Position numbers and translations under genes: made by a program. DNA of 64,000 nt from Halomonas cupida. Lineage in GTDB: Bacteria > Pseudomonadota > Gammaproteobacteria > Pseudomonadales > Halomonadaceae. Positions within the stretch are counted from its first letter, which is position 1. The number at the start of each line of letters is the position of its first letter. Where the stretch lies: the NCBI RefSeq assembly GCF_900142755.1, contig NZ_FRCA01000015.1, forward strand, positions 1 through 64,000. The letters are read 5' to 3'. The notes beneath the pieces are model-generated. The model saw only the letters and a program-made list of their open reading frames with translations. It searched no databases and was not told where the DNA came from. Shown piece after piece: positions 42,754 through 50,182 of the stretch.

Positions 42754-43229
42754 GCTGTCCTCCTGAGGCTGAGGAACCACTGATTGAATGCCTGCGCAGG
42801 CGAATCACTGTGTCGCGCGGTGCTATCAATCCTCACATATATGCTGCATATGCTGTGGTTGATGCGCTCCGAGCTCCTTGTGCTTCATTCTGCTCGTCGA
42901 TTCACTCGGTGTTTCCTGAATATCGAACGGTCCGGGTTCTGTTCATGCAAGGTCGTCAGAGGCGGGCTGCTGGCGGCGGGAACCGAAGACGATGCCTCGC
43001 CATGACCAGATGGCTGCTCTGAGCGCGCCTACCCTCCAGTCTGGTATTGGTATGTTGGAGGGGAGCTTCAAGTGTCGAAAGCGGTGTTGGGTGGAGCGCC
43101 TTCTCGGGCGTTCCGTCGTTGCACCTTTTCCTTGTCGTCCGGGGAGCACACCTTGAAAGGTAACTCTCCTGTCGCCATCTTCATAGTTCCACCTGATATC
43201 AGGTGTCTGTCGCGAATCAGGAGTCTGTC
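42754..43229. other. Gene-free divergent region acnA / CPXCG gene
   Basis: 476 nt with no convincing gene. It contains the palindromes CCTGCGCAGG (42791-42800) and ATATGC-T-GCATAT (42839-42851) near acnA, a segment at 43058-43086 that resembles the start region of the thioesterase gene at 29732-29761, and ACCTGATATCAGGT at 43191-43204. Promoters must lie here, but none is clear-cut. Confidence 0.6.
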
Positions 43230-43240
43230 GTGAATGAGGA
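43191..43240 (+). promoter_or_regulatory. Palindrome and tandem duplication at the CPXCG gene start
   Basis: ACCTGATATCAGGT is a perfect 14-bp palindrome at 43191-43204. Directly after it come two 18-bp units (43205-43222 and 43223-43240, 16 of 18 identical). The end of unit 1 (AGGAG) is the ribosome binding site and unit 2 contains the GTG start. Confidence 0.7.
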
Positions 43241-43439
43241 GCAGCTTCCCGCACGAGTGGTGAATTGCCCGTACTGCGGTGCGCGTTTCAGCATGCTGGT
43301 GGACCCATCCCAGGGCAGTCACGAGAGCTGGGAGGACTGCCCGCAGTGTTGTGCCCCCATTCATTTCAAGGTGGCCGTATCAGCGCTTACCGGTGAGATC
43401 GAGTCACTGGTGGTGGGTGCCGACGACGACGTGATCTGA
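43230..43439 (+). CDS. CPXCG motif cysteine-rich protein
   Basis: 69 residues with two Cys pairs, CPYC (about residues 13-16) and CPQC followed by one more Cys, giving the pattern of the small CPXCG zinc-ribbon family. The ending SALTGEIESLVVGADDDV is acidic. Such proteins probably bind zinc, but no function is established. GTG 43230 is chosen because AGGAG lies 6 nt upstream; an earlier in-frame start at 43203 would include the duplicated sequence. Confidence 0.8.
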   Translation: MNEEQLPARVVNCPYCGARFSMLVDPSQGSHESWEDCPQCCAPIHFKVAVSALTGEIESLVVGADDDVI

Positions 43440-43514
43440 ATCGTCGCAGCGAGGATTGTCCCGTGGATGCGCTCTTGCCGAGCCCCGAATGACGCCACAA
43501 TGGTGGATTTTCAC

Positions 43515-43563
43515 GCGTCAATGTGACGCCGTCATTGCGGCGTCATCAAGGTAGCGGGACAAT
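43515..43563 (+). promoter_or_regulatory. ahpC promoter overlapped by nested inverted repeats
   Basis: TTGCGG (43535-43540) and GACAAT (43558-43563) are 17 nt apart. Over the -35 box lie GCGTCA-ATG-TGACGC (43515-43529) and TGACGCCG-N6-CGGCGTCA (43524-43545), sharing a TGACGC arm; another TGACGCC is at 43490-43496. This is operator-like. Confidence 0.55.
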
Positions 43564-43680
43564 AGGCCGCGACTATTCGGGCCATAGGCTCGGTCGACTG
43601 GCGTACAGGTGTCCTGATGTGATTGAGTGGACAACCCTTTTTTCCGCCGATTCAATCCTCTGACCTTCAAGGAGTGTTAC

Positions 43681-44283
43681 ATGAGCGTACTGGTAGGACG
43701 TCAAGCCCCTGACTTCGAAGCAGCTGCAGTTCTCGGCAACGGCGAGATCGTGGAAGACTTCAAACTGTCCGACAGCAACGGAAAACTGCGCGTGCTGTTC
43801 TTCTGGCCGCTGGACTTCACCTTTGTCTGCCCGTCCGAGATCATTGCCCACGACAACCGTCTGCAGCAGTTCAAGGATCTGGGTGTTGAAGTGATCGGTG
43901 TCTCCATCGACTCGCAGTTCACCCACTATGCATGGCGCCTGACCAGCCCGGAAGCGGGCGGCATCGGTGAAGTTGGCTTCCCGATCGTGGCTGACGTCAA
44001 GCACGAAGTCACTCAGGCCTACGGTATCGAACATCCGGAGGCTGGCGTTGCAATGCGTGCGTCCTTCCTGATCGACGAGCAGGGTGTGGTACAACACCAG
44101 ACCGTCAACAACCTGCCTCTGGGCCGCAACGTCGACGAGATGCTGCGTATGGTCAAGGCACTCAAGCATCACCAGCAGCACGGCGAAGTCTGCCCGGCAG
44201 GCTGGGACGAGGGCAAGGAAGGTATGAGCGCTGACGCCGAAGGCGTTGCCAAGTACCTCGGCGCCCACTCTTCCGCGCTGTAA
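43681..44283 (+). CDS. ahpC: Peroxiredoxin, AhpC/Prx1 type
   Basis: 200-residue typical 2-Cys peroxiredoxin reducing H2O2 and organic peroxides. The peroxidatic Cys is C50 in DFTFVCPSE, and the resolving Cys is C171 in GEVCPAGW. The GG(I/L)G-like loop GGIGEV and a long C-terminus ending YLGAHSSAL suggest the sensitive type. The start ATG follows AAGGAGTG. The next gene is thioredoxin reductase, a plausible electron source through thioredoxin; no ahpF is present. Confidence 0.95.
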   Translation: MSVLVGRQAPDFEAAAVLGNGEIVEDFKLSDSNGKLRVLFFWPLDFTFVCPSEIIAHDNRLQQFKDLGVEVIGVSIDSQFTHYAWRLTSPEAGGIGEVGFPIVADVKHEVTQAYGIEHPEAGVAMRASFLIDEQGVVQHQTVNNLPLGRNVDEMLRMVKALKHHQQHGEVCPAGWDEGKEGMSADAEGVAKYLGAHSSAL

Positions 44284-44301
44284 GACAGACAACCGTCTGA
44301 C

Positions 44302-44360
44302 GGTGGGGGCCTGTGCCCCCACCTGCGGCTTGGGTCATACCGACTGCCTGGCAGTCGGTA
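44302..44360 (+). terminator. Two hairpins after ahpC
   Basis: GGTGGGGGC / GCCCCCACC with loop CTGT (44302-44323), then TACCGACTGC / GCAGTCGGTA with a three-base loop (44338-44360) and TTG. Together they likely end or reduce transcription before trxB. Confidence 0.6.
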
Positions 44361-44438
44361 TTGCCGAATCCGTAGCGATCCGTCGATGCTCCCCAGTATC
44401 CGATAATACGCTGTTCCCACTTCCCCCATGAGGTTGCC

Positions 44439-45395
44439 ATGAGCGAAGCGCGTCACGAACGTTTGATCATTCTCGGTTCCGGCCCGGCAGGCTATAGCGC
44501 TGCCGTCTATGCCGCGCGAGCCAATCTCAAGCCGCTGCTGATTACCGGCATGCAGGCGGGCGGTCAGCTGACCACGACGACTGACGTCGACAACTGGCCC
44601 GGCGATGATGCCGGTGTTCAGGGCCCGGAACTGATGGAGCGCATGAAGCGTCATGCCGAGCGCTTCGACACGGAAGTGCTGTTCGATCATATTCACGAGG
44701 TCGAGCTGCGCCAACGCCCCTTTACCCTCAAGGGGGACAACGGTACCTACACCTGTGATGCGCTGATCATTGCCACCGGTGCCAGTGCCCGTTATCTGGG
44801 GCTGCCGTCCGAGCAGCAGTTCATGGGCCAGGGCGTATCTGCCTGTGCCACCTGTGATGGTTTCTTCTACCGCAACCAGGAAGTGGTCGTGGTCGGCGGC
44901 GGTAACACCGCCGTGGAAGAGGCGCTGTACCTGTCCAACATTGCCTCGAAGGTGACCCTGGTGCATCGCCGGGATAGCCTGCGTGCAGAGAAGATTCTCC
45001 AGGACAAGCTGTTCGACAAGGCCGAGAACGGTAACGTTGAGTTGATCTGGAACCACACCCTCGATGAAGTGCTGGGCGATAACACTGGTGTGACCGGCGC
45101 GCGTCTGAAATCCGTCGATGATGGCACCACCCATGAGATCCAGGCTCCGGGTGTGTTCATTGCCATCGGCCATAGCCCGAACACCGGTATCTTTGAAGGC
45201 CAACTGGACATGGCGGGTGGTTACATCAAGGTCCAGTCGGGGCTCGAGGGCAATGCCACCGCGACCAGCGTCCCTGGGGTCTTCGCCGCCGGTGACGTCA
45301 TGGACCACGTCTATCGCCAGGCGATCACCTCAGCGGGCAGCGGTTGCATGGCAGCCCTCGACGTCGAGCGTTACCTGGACGACCTGGCGAACTGA
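44439..45395 (+). CDS. trxB: Thioredoxin reductase
   Basis: 318-residue flavoenzyme passing electrons from NADPH to thioredoxin. FAD loop LGSGPAGYSAAVYAARA, redox CATC pair in SACATCDGFFYR, NADPH loop GGGNTAVEEALYLS, and the closing FAD motif VPGVFAAGDVMDHVYRQAITSAGSG are all intact. Start ATG 44439 matches the family. Confidence 0.97.
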   Translation: MSEARHERLIILGSGPAGYSAAVYAARANLKPLLITGMQAGGQLTTTTDVDNWPGDDAGVQGPELMERMKRHAERFDTEVLFDHIHEVELRQRPFTLKGDNGTYTCDALIIATGASARYLGLPSEQQFMGQGVSACATCDGFFYRNQEVVVVGGGNTAVEEALYLSNIASKVTLVHRRDSLRAEKILQDKLFDKAENGNVELIWNHTLDEVLGDNTGVTGARLKSVDDGTTHEIQAPGVFIAIGHSPNTGIFEGQLDMAGGYIKVQSGLEGNATATSVPGVFAAGDVMDHVYRQAITSAGSGCMAALDVERYLDDLAN

Positions 45396-45602
45396 GCCAT
45401 GCTCTGGCCGGGTTGCGAGCCTGCTCGTAACCTCGGCCTCGGCAACAACCTTCCGAGTACTCCCACGCCGGTGAAGGAAGATATCAGCAAATGCTGGTGC
45501 TGGAGACTATTCTGGGACACAGGGCTTACCCGGTTGCTGGCCTCACTCGGGGCGGCAGGCCGGATGGCTGTTTCGCTGTTTTCCATGATCGGGAGGTGCA
45601 AT

Positions 45603-46043
45603 ATGATGCACAGGACCTTGTTCAGTCGCGGGTTGTTGCTTGCATTGCCCTGGATGGCCGTTCCCGCCCTGGCCGCCGATGGGCAGGACCTGACCTTTCA
45701 GGGTGATGCCAGTTTCGGCGGACCTCATGGCGGTCAGGCGATCCAGGTGGCGCTGGTCGAGGCGTCATCGGGTGAAGTACTTGAGACGCAGAGTGGTGAA
45801 GTTTCTGCCGATGCGGACCCCGCCTTTTCCTTTGATTTCCCCGGCGCCCTCGAAGAGGGTGGAAGCTACAGGGTGAATTACTGGATCGACTCCAACTTCG
45901 GTGGTGGCAGCGAGGGTAGTTGTGACGAGCTGCAACAGGACCATCAGTGGAGTCGCGACATCGAGATGAGCGATGGTGCCGTCACCCACGTCGAGACGCA
46001 TGATCCATCGACGCTCACCGCCGTGTGTGATTCCTTCGACTGA
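45603..46043 (+). CDS. Small exported protein of unknown function
   Basis: 146 residues. A clear signal peptide (MMHRTLFSRG, core LLLALPWMAVPALA, cleavage near ALA-AD at about 23-24). The mature domain is acidic and beta-rich (DLTFQGDASF, IQVALVEASSGEVLETQS, YRVNYWIDSNFGGG), like a periplasmic beta-sandwich. Two cysteines (GSCDE and VCDSF) could form one disulfide. I do not recognise the family. ATG 45603 (tandem ATGATG) follows GGGAGG at 7 nt. It could be cotranscribed with trxB. Confidence 0.8.
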   Translation: MMHRTLFSRGLLLALPWMAVPALAADGQDLTFQGDASFGGPHGGQAIQVALVEASSGEVLETQSGEVSADADPAFSFDFPGALEEGGSYRVNYWIDSNFGGGSEGSCDELQQDHQWSRDIEMSDGAVTHVETHDPSTLTAVCDSFD

Positions 46044-46134
46044 CCCGGCAGGGCACTGAGGCCGCCGGTTCGTTGCAGCGGAGCGACGGCCTTTCCTCGT
46101 CACCGGCCCGGACTGCCTGTCATCGGGAGTAGCC

Positions 46135-46413
46135 TCAATAGTGCGGGGGTAATTCGTCCTCCGGTCCCGGCATATCTCCCTGAAGGTCACCATGGCTGGC
46201 GCGCAGTTCCTGCAGGCGTGTCTGCATGGCGTTGCTGAGTCGCTCGAGTTGCATCAGGCGTCGCTCCTGTTGGGCGACGGCGGCATCCAGGCTATCCAGC
46301 CAGTGCTCCTGGTAGGCCAGCCGGCTCTCCAGTGCTTCAAGCCTTTGTGCTGTATCTGCGGACGGATTTTCCGTCTCCGTGATAGACTCATGTTGCGGTG
46401 TGTCACTGTTCAT
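46135..46413 (-). CDS. slyX: SlyX family protein
   Basis: 92 residues; a coiled coil (RLEALESRLAYQEHWLDSLDAAVAQQERRLMQLERLSNAMQTRL, within 24-68) and the SlyX ending PPHY. Function is unknown despite wide conservation. It diverges from the membrane cold-shock protein gene with about 90 nt between starts. Confidence 0.9.
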   Translation of the reverse strand: MNSDTPQHESITETENPSADTAQRLEALESRLAYQEHWLDSLDAAVAQQERRLMQLERLSNAMQTRLQELRASHGDLQGDMPGPEDELPPHY

Positions 46414-46527
46414 CGTGTCAGCCGTCTGCCCTGGTGCAGCAGGACCCTGAAGCCCTGCGGGGTTTTATAGAGGTTCTGGTTAATTTTCAATCTATTTCAA
46501 CCAATGACAAGAGAGTATTTCAGGTCC

Positions 46528-46992
46528 ATGAAGAGAAGGGATGTTGTTCGTTGTGGTCTTGTCAGCCTATTGCTGGCCGCCCCGTCACCACTGTTGATTA
46601 TCCTGTTGTTCAGTCTTGTTACCGGTGTTGCTACCGAACAGCTGTTGGCGGTCATTCAGGATGACCAGCTCGTCAAGGGATACGTGACGATAGCAGTAGT
46701 CGTATTTGTGCTGCTGCTGGTAGCGACGCTGACAATCAATGCACTGGCCCCGAAGCGGGCCTCGCTGGTCGAAGATGAGGACGATGATCGCGAGGTCGGC
46801 GAGGTCAAGTGGTTCAATGTCAACAAGGGCTACGGTTTTATCACTCGTGATGACGGAGAGGACGTATTCGTCCACTTCCGTGCCATTCGCGGGCGTGGTC
46901 ATCGTACCCTGGCCGAGGGCCAGAAGGTACGCTACTACGTGGTGCAGAATGACCGTGGCCTGCAGGCAGATGACGTTACTGTCATCACCTGA
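46528..46992 (+). CDS. Membrane-anchored cold-shock-domain protein
   Basis: 154 residues. Two membrane spans (about 12-35 and 50-75) are followed by an acidic linker (EDEDDDREVG) and a complete C-terminal cold-shock domain starting GEVKWFNVNKGYGFI (RNP1) with DVFVHF (RNP2). The domain would face the cytoplasm and bind single-stranded nucleic acid next to the membrane. The start is uncertain: ATG 46528 or ATG 46504. A terminator follows directly. Confidence 0.85.
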   Translation: MKRRDVVRCGLVSLLLAAPSPLLIILLFSLVTGVATEQLLAVIQDDQLVKGYVTIAVVVFVLLLVATLTINALAPKRASLVEDEDDDREVGEVKWFNVNKGYGFITRDDGEDVFVHFRAIRGRGHRTLAEGQKVRYYVVQNDRGLQADDVTVIT

Positions 46993-47013
46993 TTACGGTA
47001 TGCGGTTGATTCG

Positions 47014-47040
47014 AAACGCCTCGCGAAAGCGGGGCGTTTT
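47014..47040. terminator. Terminator after the cold-shock-domain gene
   Basis: AAACGCC-T-CGC / GCG-G-GGCGTTT with a GAAA tetraloop and a TTTT end; lies between convergent genes. Confidence 0.88.
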
Positions 47041-47068
47041 CGTGTATTGCTGTTGTGTCCGGGGCGAC

Positions 47069-47458
47069 TCAGCGCGAATCGGTATCCGGCCAGTCGATGA
47101 TCGCCTCGCTACCATCCGGCAGCACTTGAAGAAAGCGATCCGGGTCGTCCCCGGGATGCCAGCCACCCAACGAGCAGCGAACTTCACAGTCCAGTGCTGA
47201 AGCCGCTGCACGGGCGCAGTCGCCATCCGTGGCCCAGGGGCTGGCGGCGCTGTCGATCCACAGACTGGCAAATTCATCGGCGGCTCGTGCTACCAGCAGT
47301 ACCGGGATGTCATGGCCCTGGTGGTTGCCCTCGGTACGCCAGCGGAGCTTGCCGTGAGGCTTGAGCGCTGGGGCGGTAATGGTGGTTTCCAGCCAGGCGC
47401 TGATGCGCTCGACATTGGCAGGAGCCAGGTAGATCTCGATATCCGGGTAGCGTTCCAT
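47069..47458 (-). CDS. Conserved-looking protein of unknown function after dapE
   Basis: 129 residues, soluble, acidic. Begins MERYPDIEIYLAPANVERISAWL; contains HDIPVLLVARAADEFASLWIDS and two cysteines (DCA and DCEVRC region). No motif that I can name. ATG 47458 starts 7 nt after the dapE stop, so it is probably cotranslated with dapE; an upstream in-frame start at 47485 would overlap dapE. It is the last gene of the dap operon. Confidence 0.75.
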   Translation of the reverse strand: MERYPDIEIYLAPANVERISAWLETTITAPALKPHGKLRWRTEGNHQGHDIPVLLVARAADEFASLWIDSAASPWATDGDCARAAASALDCEVRCSLGGWHPGDDPDRFLQVLPDGSEAIIDWPDTDSR

Positions 47459-47465
47459 TGACACC

Positions 47466-48647
47466 TCAGCGGGTCTCCTGAGCAACGAACAGTTGCTTCA
47501 GAATAGCTTCATAAATGGCACTCAACTCATCCAGGTCCGCAGCCCGCACGCACTCGTTGACCTGATGGATGGTGGCATTGCGGGGACCGAGCTCCACTAC
47601 CTGGCTACCGAGCGTAGCAATGAAACGACCGTCCGAGGTTCCACCGCTGGTGGAGAGCACCGGGCGCTGGCCAGTGATGGCCTCGACGCCAGCCATGGTG
47701 GCTTCCACCAGCGCGCCCTCGCGGGTCAGGAAGGGCTCACCATTGAGTGTCCAACTGATGTCGTAGTCGAGATCATGGGCGCGCAGTATGGCTTCGGTAC
47801 GTTCACGTAACTGCTGTTCGCTGGTCTCGGTGGAGAAACGGAAGTTGAAGGTGGCTTCGACTTCGCCAGGAATGACATTGGTCGCGCCGGTACCGGCACG
47901 GATGTTGGATATCTGGAAACTGGTCGCCGGAAAGCTGTCGTTGCCGGAGTCCCAGTGTTCCGTGGCCAGAGCATCGAGCGCCGGGGCAATCTGATGGATC
48001 GGGTTGCGGGCAAGGTGCGGATAGGCCACATGGCCCTGGATGCCGCGTACCTTGAGGATCCCTCCCAGCGAACCACGACGACCATTCTTGATCACATCGC
48101 CGAGGCGCTCGGTGGATGAGGGCTCACCGACCACACAGTAGTCGAGGCGCTCGTGGCGTTCACGCAGGTGCTCGACGACGGCTCGGGTGCCATCAATGGC
48201 CGGACCTTCCTCATCGGAAGTGACCAGAAAGGCGATGCGGCCATCATGGTCCGGGTGCGTGCTGACGAAACGTTCCACCGCGGTCACCATGGCGGCCAGG
48301 CTGCCCTTCATGTCCGCAGCACCGCGACCTCTCAGCATACCCTCGGCGTCGATCAGTGGCTCGAAGGGTGGTGTGCTCCACTGGAGCTCCGGCCCGGAAG
48401 GTACCACGTCGGTATGTCCGGCGAAGGCCAGCACAGGACCGTGATGGCCATGTATCGCCCAGAAGTTCTTGACGTCACCGAAGGGCAGGAGCTCGATGGT
48501 GAAGCCGAGTTGCTCGAGGCGTTCGATCATCAACTCCTGGCAGTCCAGGTCATCGGGGGTGACGGAAGGACGGCTGATCAGCTCCATGGCCAGCTCGAGG
48601 GTCGCGGACAGGTCGACGTTGGGCGATTGAGGTTCAGTGGTTGGCAT
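47466..48647 (-). CDS. dapE: Succinyl-diaminopimelate desuccinylase
   Basis: 393-residue M20 metallopeptidase-like enzyme producing LL-diaminopimelate for lysine and peptidoglycan. Metal ligand motifs AFAGHTDVVP and GRGAADMKGSLAAM, catalytic Glu pair in TSDEEGPAIDGT, and the ending VNECVRAADLDELSAIYE are in place. About 60 nt downstream of dapD in the operon. Confidence 0.96.
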   Translation of the reverse strand: MPTTEPQSPNVDLSATLELAMELISRPSVTPDDLDCQELMIERLEQLGFTIELLPFGDVKNFWAIHGHHGPVLAFAGHTDVVPSGPELQWSTPPFEPLIDAEGMLRGRGAADMKGSLAAMVTAVERFVSTHPDHDGRIAFLVTSDEEGPAIDGTRAVVEHLRERHERLDYCVVGEPSSTERLGDVIKNGRRGSLGGILKVRGIQGHVAYPHLARNPIHQIAPALDALATEHWDSGNDSFPATSFQISNIRAGTGATNVIPGEVEATFNFRFSTETSEQQLRERTEAILRAHDLDYDISWTLNGEPFLTREGALVEATMAGVEAITGQRPVLSTSGGTSDGRFIATLGSQVVELGPRNATIHQVNECVRAADLDELSAIYEAILKQLFVAQETR

Positions 48648-48707
48648 GCAGGGTTCCGGAAGGCGGCGGCGGCTGTCGCTTGTCTGGCCCAGCCGCCGCG
48701 GAATGAA

Positions 48708-49733
48708 TCAATTGTGGGCGTGGAGTGCTTCGTTGAGTGCGATGGCGCTCTTGTTGGTCAGGCACTCGATACGGCCATTCCGGGAGTTGCGGCGCAGCAG
48801 CAGATCGTTCTGGCCAGCCAGCTCGCGAGCGGCGAGGGTACGTACTTCCTGTCCCTGGTCGTCGAGCAGCGCTACCTTGGCACCTGCCGTGATATACAGG
48901 CCGGCTTCCACCGTGCAACGGTCACCCAGCGGAATACCGATGCCGGCGTTGGCGCCGATCAGGCAGCCTTCGCCCACGGAGATGACGAGGTTACCACCGC
49001 CGGACAGGGTGCCCATGGTCGAGCAGCCACCGCCCAGGTCGGAACCCTTGCCGACCATGACGCCGGCCGAAATACGGCCTTCGATCATGCCCGGGCCTTC
49101 GGTTCCGGCGTTGAAGTTGACGAAGCCTTCATGCATGACAGTGGTGCCTTCCCCGAGGTAGGCTCCCAGACGCACTCGAGCGGTATCGGCGATGCGTACG
49201 CCGGTCGGTACCACGTAGTCGGTCATCTTGGGGAACTTGTCGACACAGTCCACCGACAGGCTGCGGCCTTCGAGGCGGGCGCGCAGGCGACGGGTGGGCA
49301 GTTCCTCGATATCGATGGCGCCTTCGCTGGTCCAGGCAATGTTGCGCAGCAGGCCGAACATACCGCTCAGGTCGAGCTCATGCGGCTTGACCAGACGATG
49401 GGACAGCAGATGGAGCTTGAGGTAGACCTCAGGCACATTCTGCGGTGCCGCGTCGCTGTCGATGAAGGTGGCGACCAGCGGACGCTTGCTGACCGCGAGG
49501 CTGTCGGCGAGGCTGGCCTGTTCGTTGTGACCGGCATCACGCAGTGCCTGGGCAAGCCCGGCGCAGTGCTCCGGGAGCAGGCTGACGACGGCGCTGCCGC
49601 CCGGTGCATCAAGGGCGCGGGCAGCGGCTTCAACCAGGCTGGCCTCGGGGTTGATCAGGGGAGCTGGATAGTAGACTTCCAGCCAGTCGCCCTGGGTGTT
49701 CTGGGTGCCGATACCGAGTGCAAAGCTGAGCAT
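48708..49733 (-). CDS. dapD: Tetrahydrodipicolinate N-succinyltransferase
   Basis: 341 residues, of the longer DapD type found in pseudomonads and relatives, with a left-handed beta-helix of hexapeptide repeats (VRLGAYLGEGTTVMHEGFVNFN through GIGIPLGDRCTVEAGLYI, within about 190-290). Transfers succinyl from succinyl-CoA to tetrahydrodipicolinate. ATG 49733 follows AAGGA at 8 nt; the in-frame extension to 49778 overlaps the preceding gene. Confidence 0.95.
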   Translation of the reverse strand: MLSFALGIGTQNTQGDWLEVYYPAPLINPEASLVEAAARALDAPGGSAVVSLLPEHCAGLAQALRDAGHNEQASLADSLAVSKRPLVATFIDSDAAPQNVPEVYLKLHLLSHRLVKPHELDLSGMFGLLRNIAWTSEGAIDIEELPTRRLRARLEGRSLSVDCVDKFPKMTDYVVPTGVRIADTARVRLGAYLGEGTTVMHEGFVNFNAGTEGPGMIEGRISAGVMVGKGSDLGGGCSTMGTLSGGGNLVISVGEGCLIGANAGIGIPLGDRCTVEAGLYITAGAKVALLDDQGQEVRTLAARELAGQNDLLLRRNSRNGRIECLTNKSAIALNEALHAHN

Positions 49734-49774
49734 GGGGGTGTCCTTGGTCAGAATGTGATCAGAGAGGTTCGAAT

Positions 49775-50128
49775 TCAAAGATTGGAGTAATCGCCATCGC
49801 GATAGCCGACGCGAATGTCATCGCCGAGATCGAGCAAGGGGCGCTTGATCAGTGTCGGGTTGGCCAGCATCAAGGCGCGGGCCTTGTTTGAGTCCAGACC
49901 GTTCGAATCAATATCGGCCTTGTCGTCTTCCGGTAGATTGCGCCAGGTGGTACTGCGCTTGTTGAGTAGCGTCAGCACCGGCACTTTCTCGAGGATATGT
50001 TCGAGCAGGGCGGCGGAAACGCCATCCTTGCGCAGGTCATGAACCTGATAGGGATGACCGCTGCCATCCAGTGCCTTGATCGCCTTGCGGCAGGTGTCGC
50101 AGTTGTGGATCACATAGATCGTCAGCAT
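49775..50128 (-). CDS. ArsC/Spx family protein (YffB-like)
   Basis: 117-residue thioredoxin-like domain with CDTC at 10-13, and the ArsC-family segment NKRSTTWRNLPEDDKA and LIKRPLLDLGD. It is of the YffB type, found next to dapE or dapD in many gammaproteobacteria; true arsenate reductase activity is doubtful. Its conserved linkage suggests a supporting role in this pathway, but that is inference. The dapD extended frame overlaps its stop. Confidence 0.9.
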   Translation of the reverse strand: MLTIYVIHNCDTCRKAIKALDGSGHPYQVHDLRKDGVSAALLEHILEKVPVLTLLNKRSTTWRNLPEDDKADIDSNGLDSNKARALMLANPTLIKRPLLDLGDDIRVGYRDGDYSNL

Positions 50129-50182
50129 GGGGTGCTTCCTTCGCTTTGGAGCGGTTGCAGTCCGGTTTTCAGGCAGCGTTGA

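Noticed and set aside
49734..49778. N-terminal extension of dapD to 49778
   Set aside because: It overlaps the ArsC-like gene and lacks a better ribosome binding site than ATG 49733.
48153..49790. 545-codon frame antisense to dapE and dapD
   Set aside because: Shadow of two well-supported genes in a high-GC genome.
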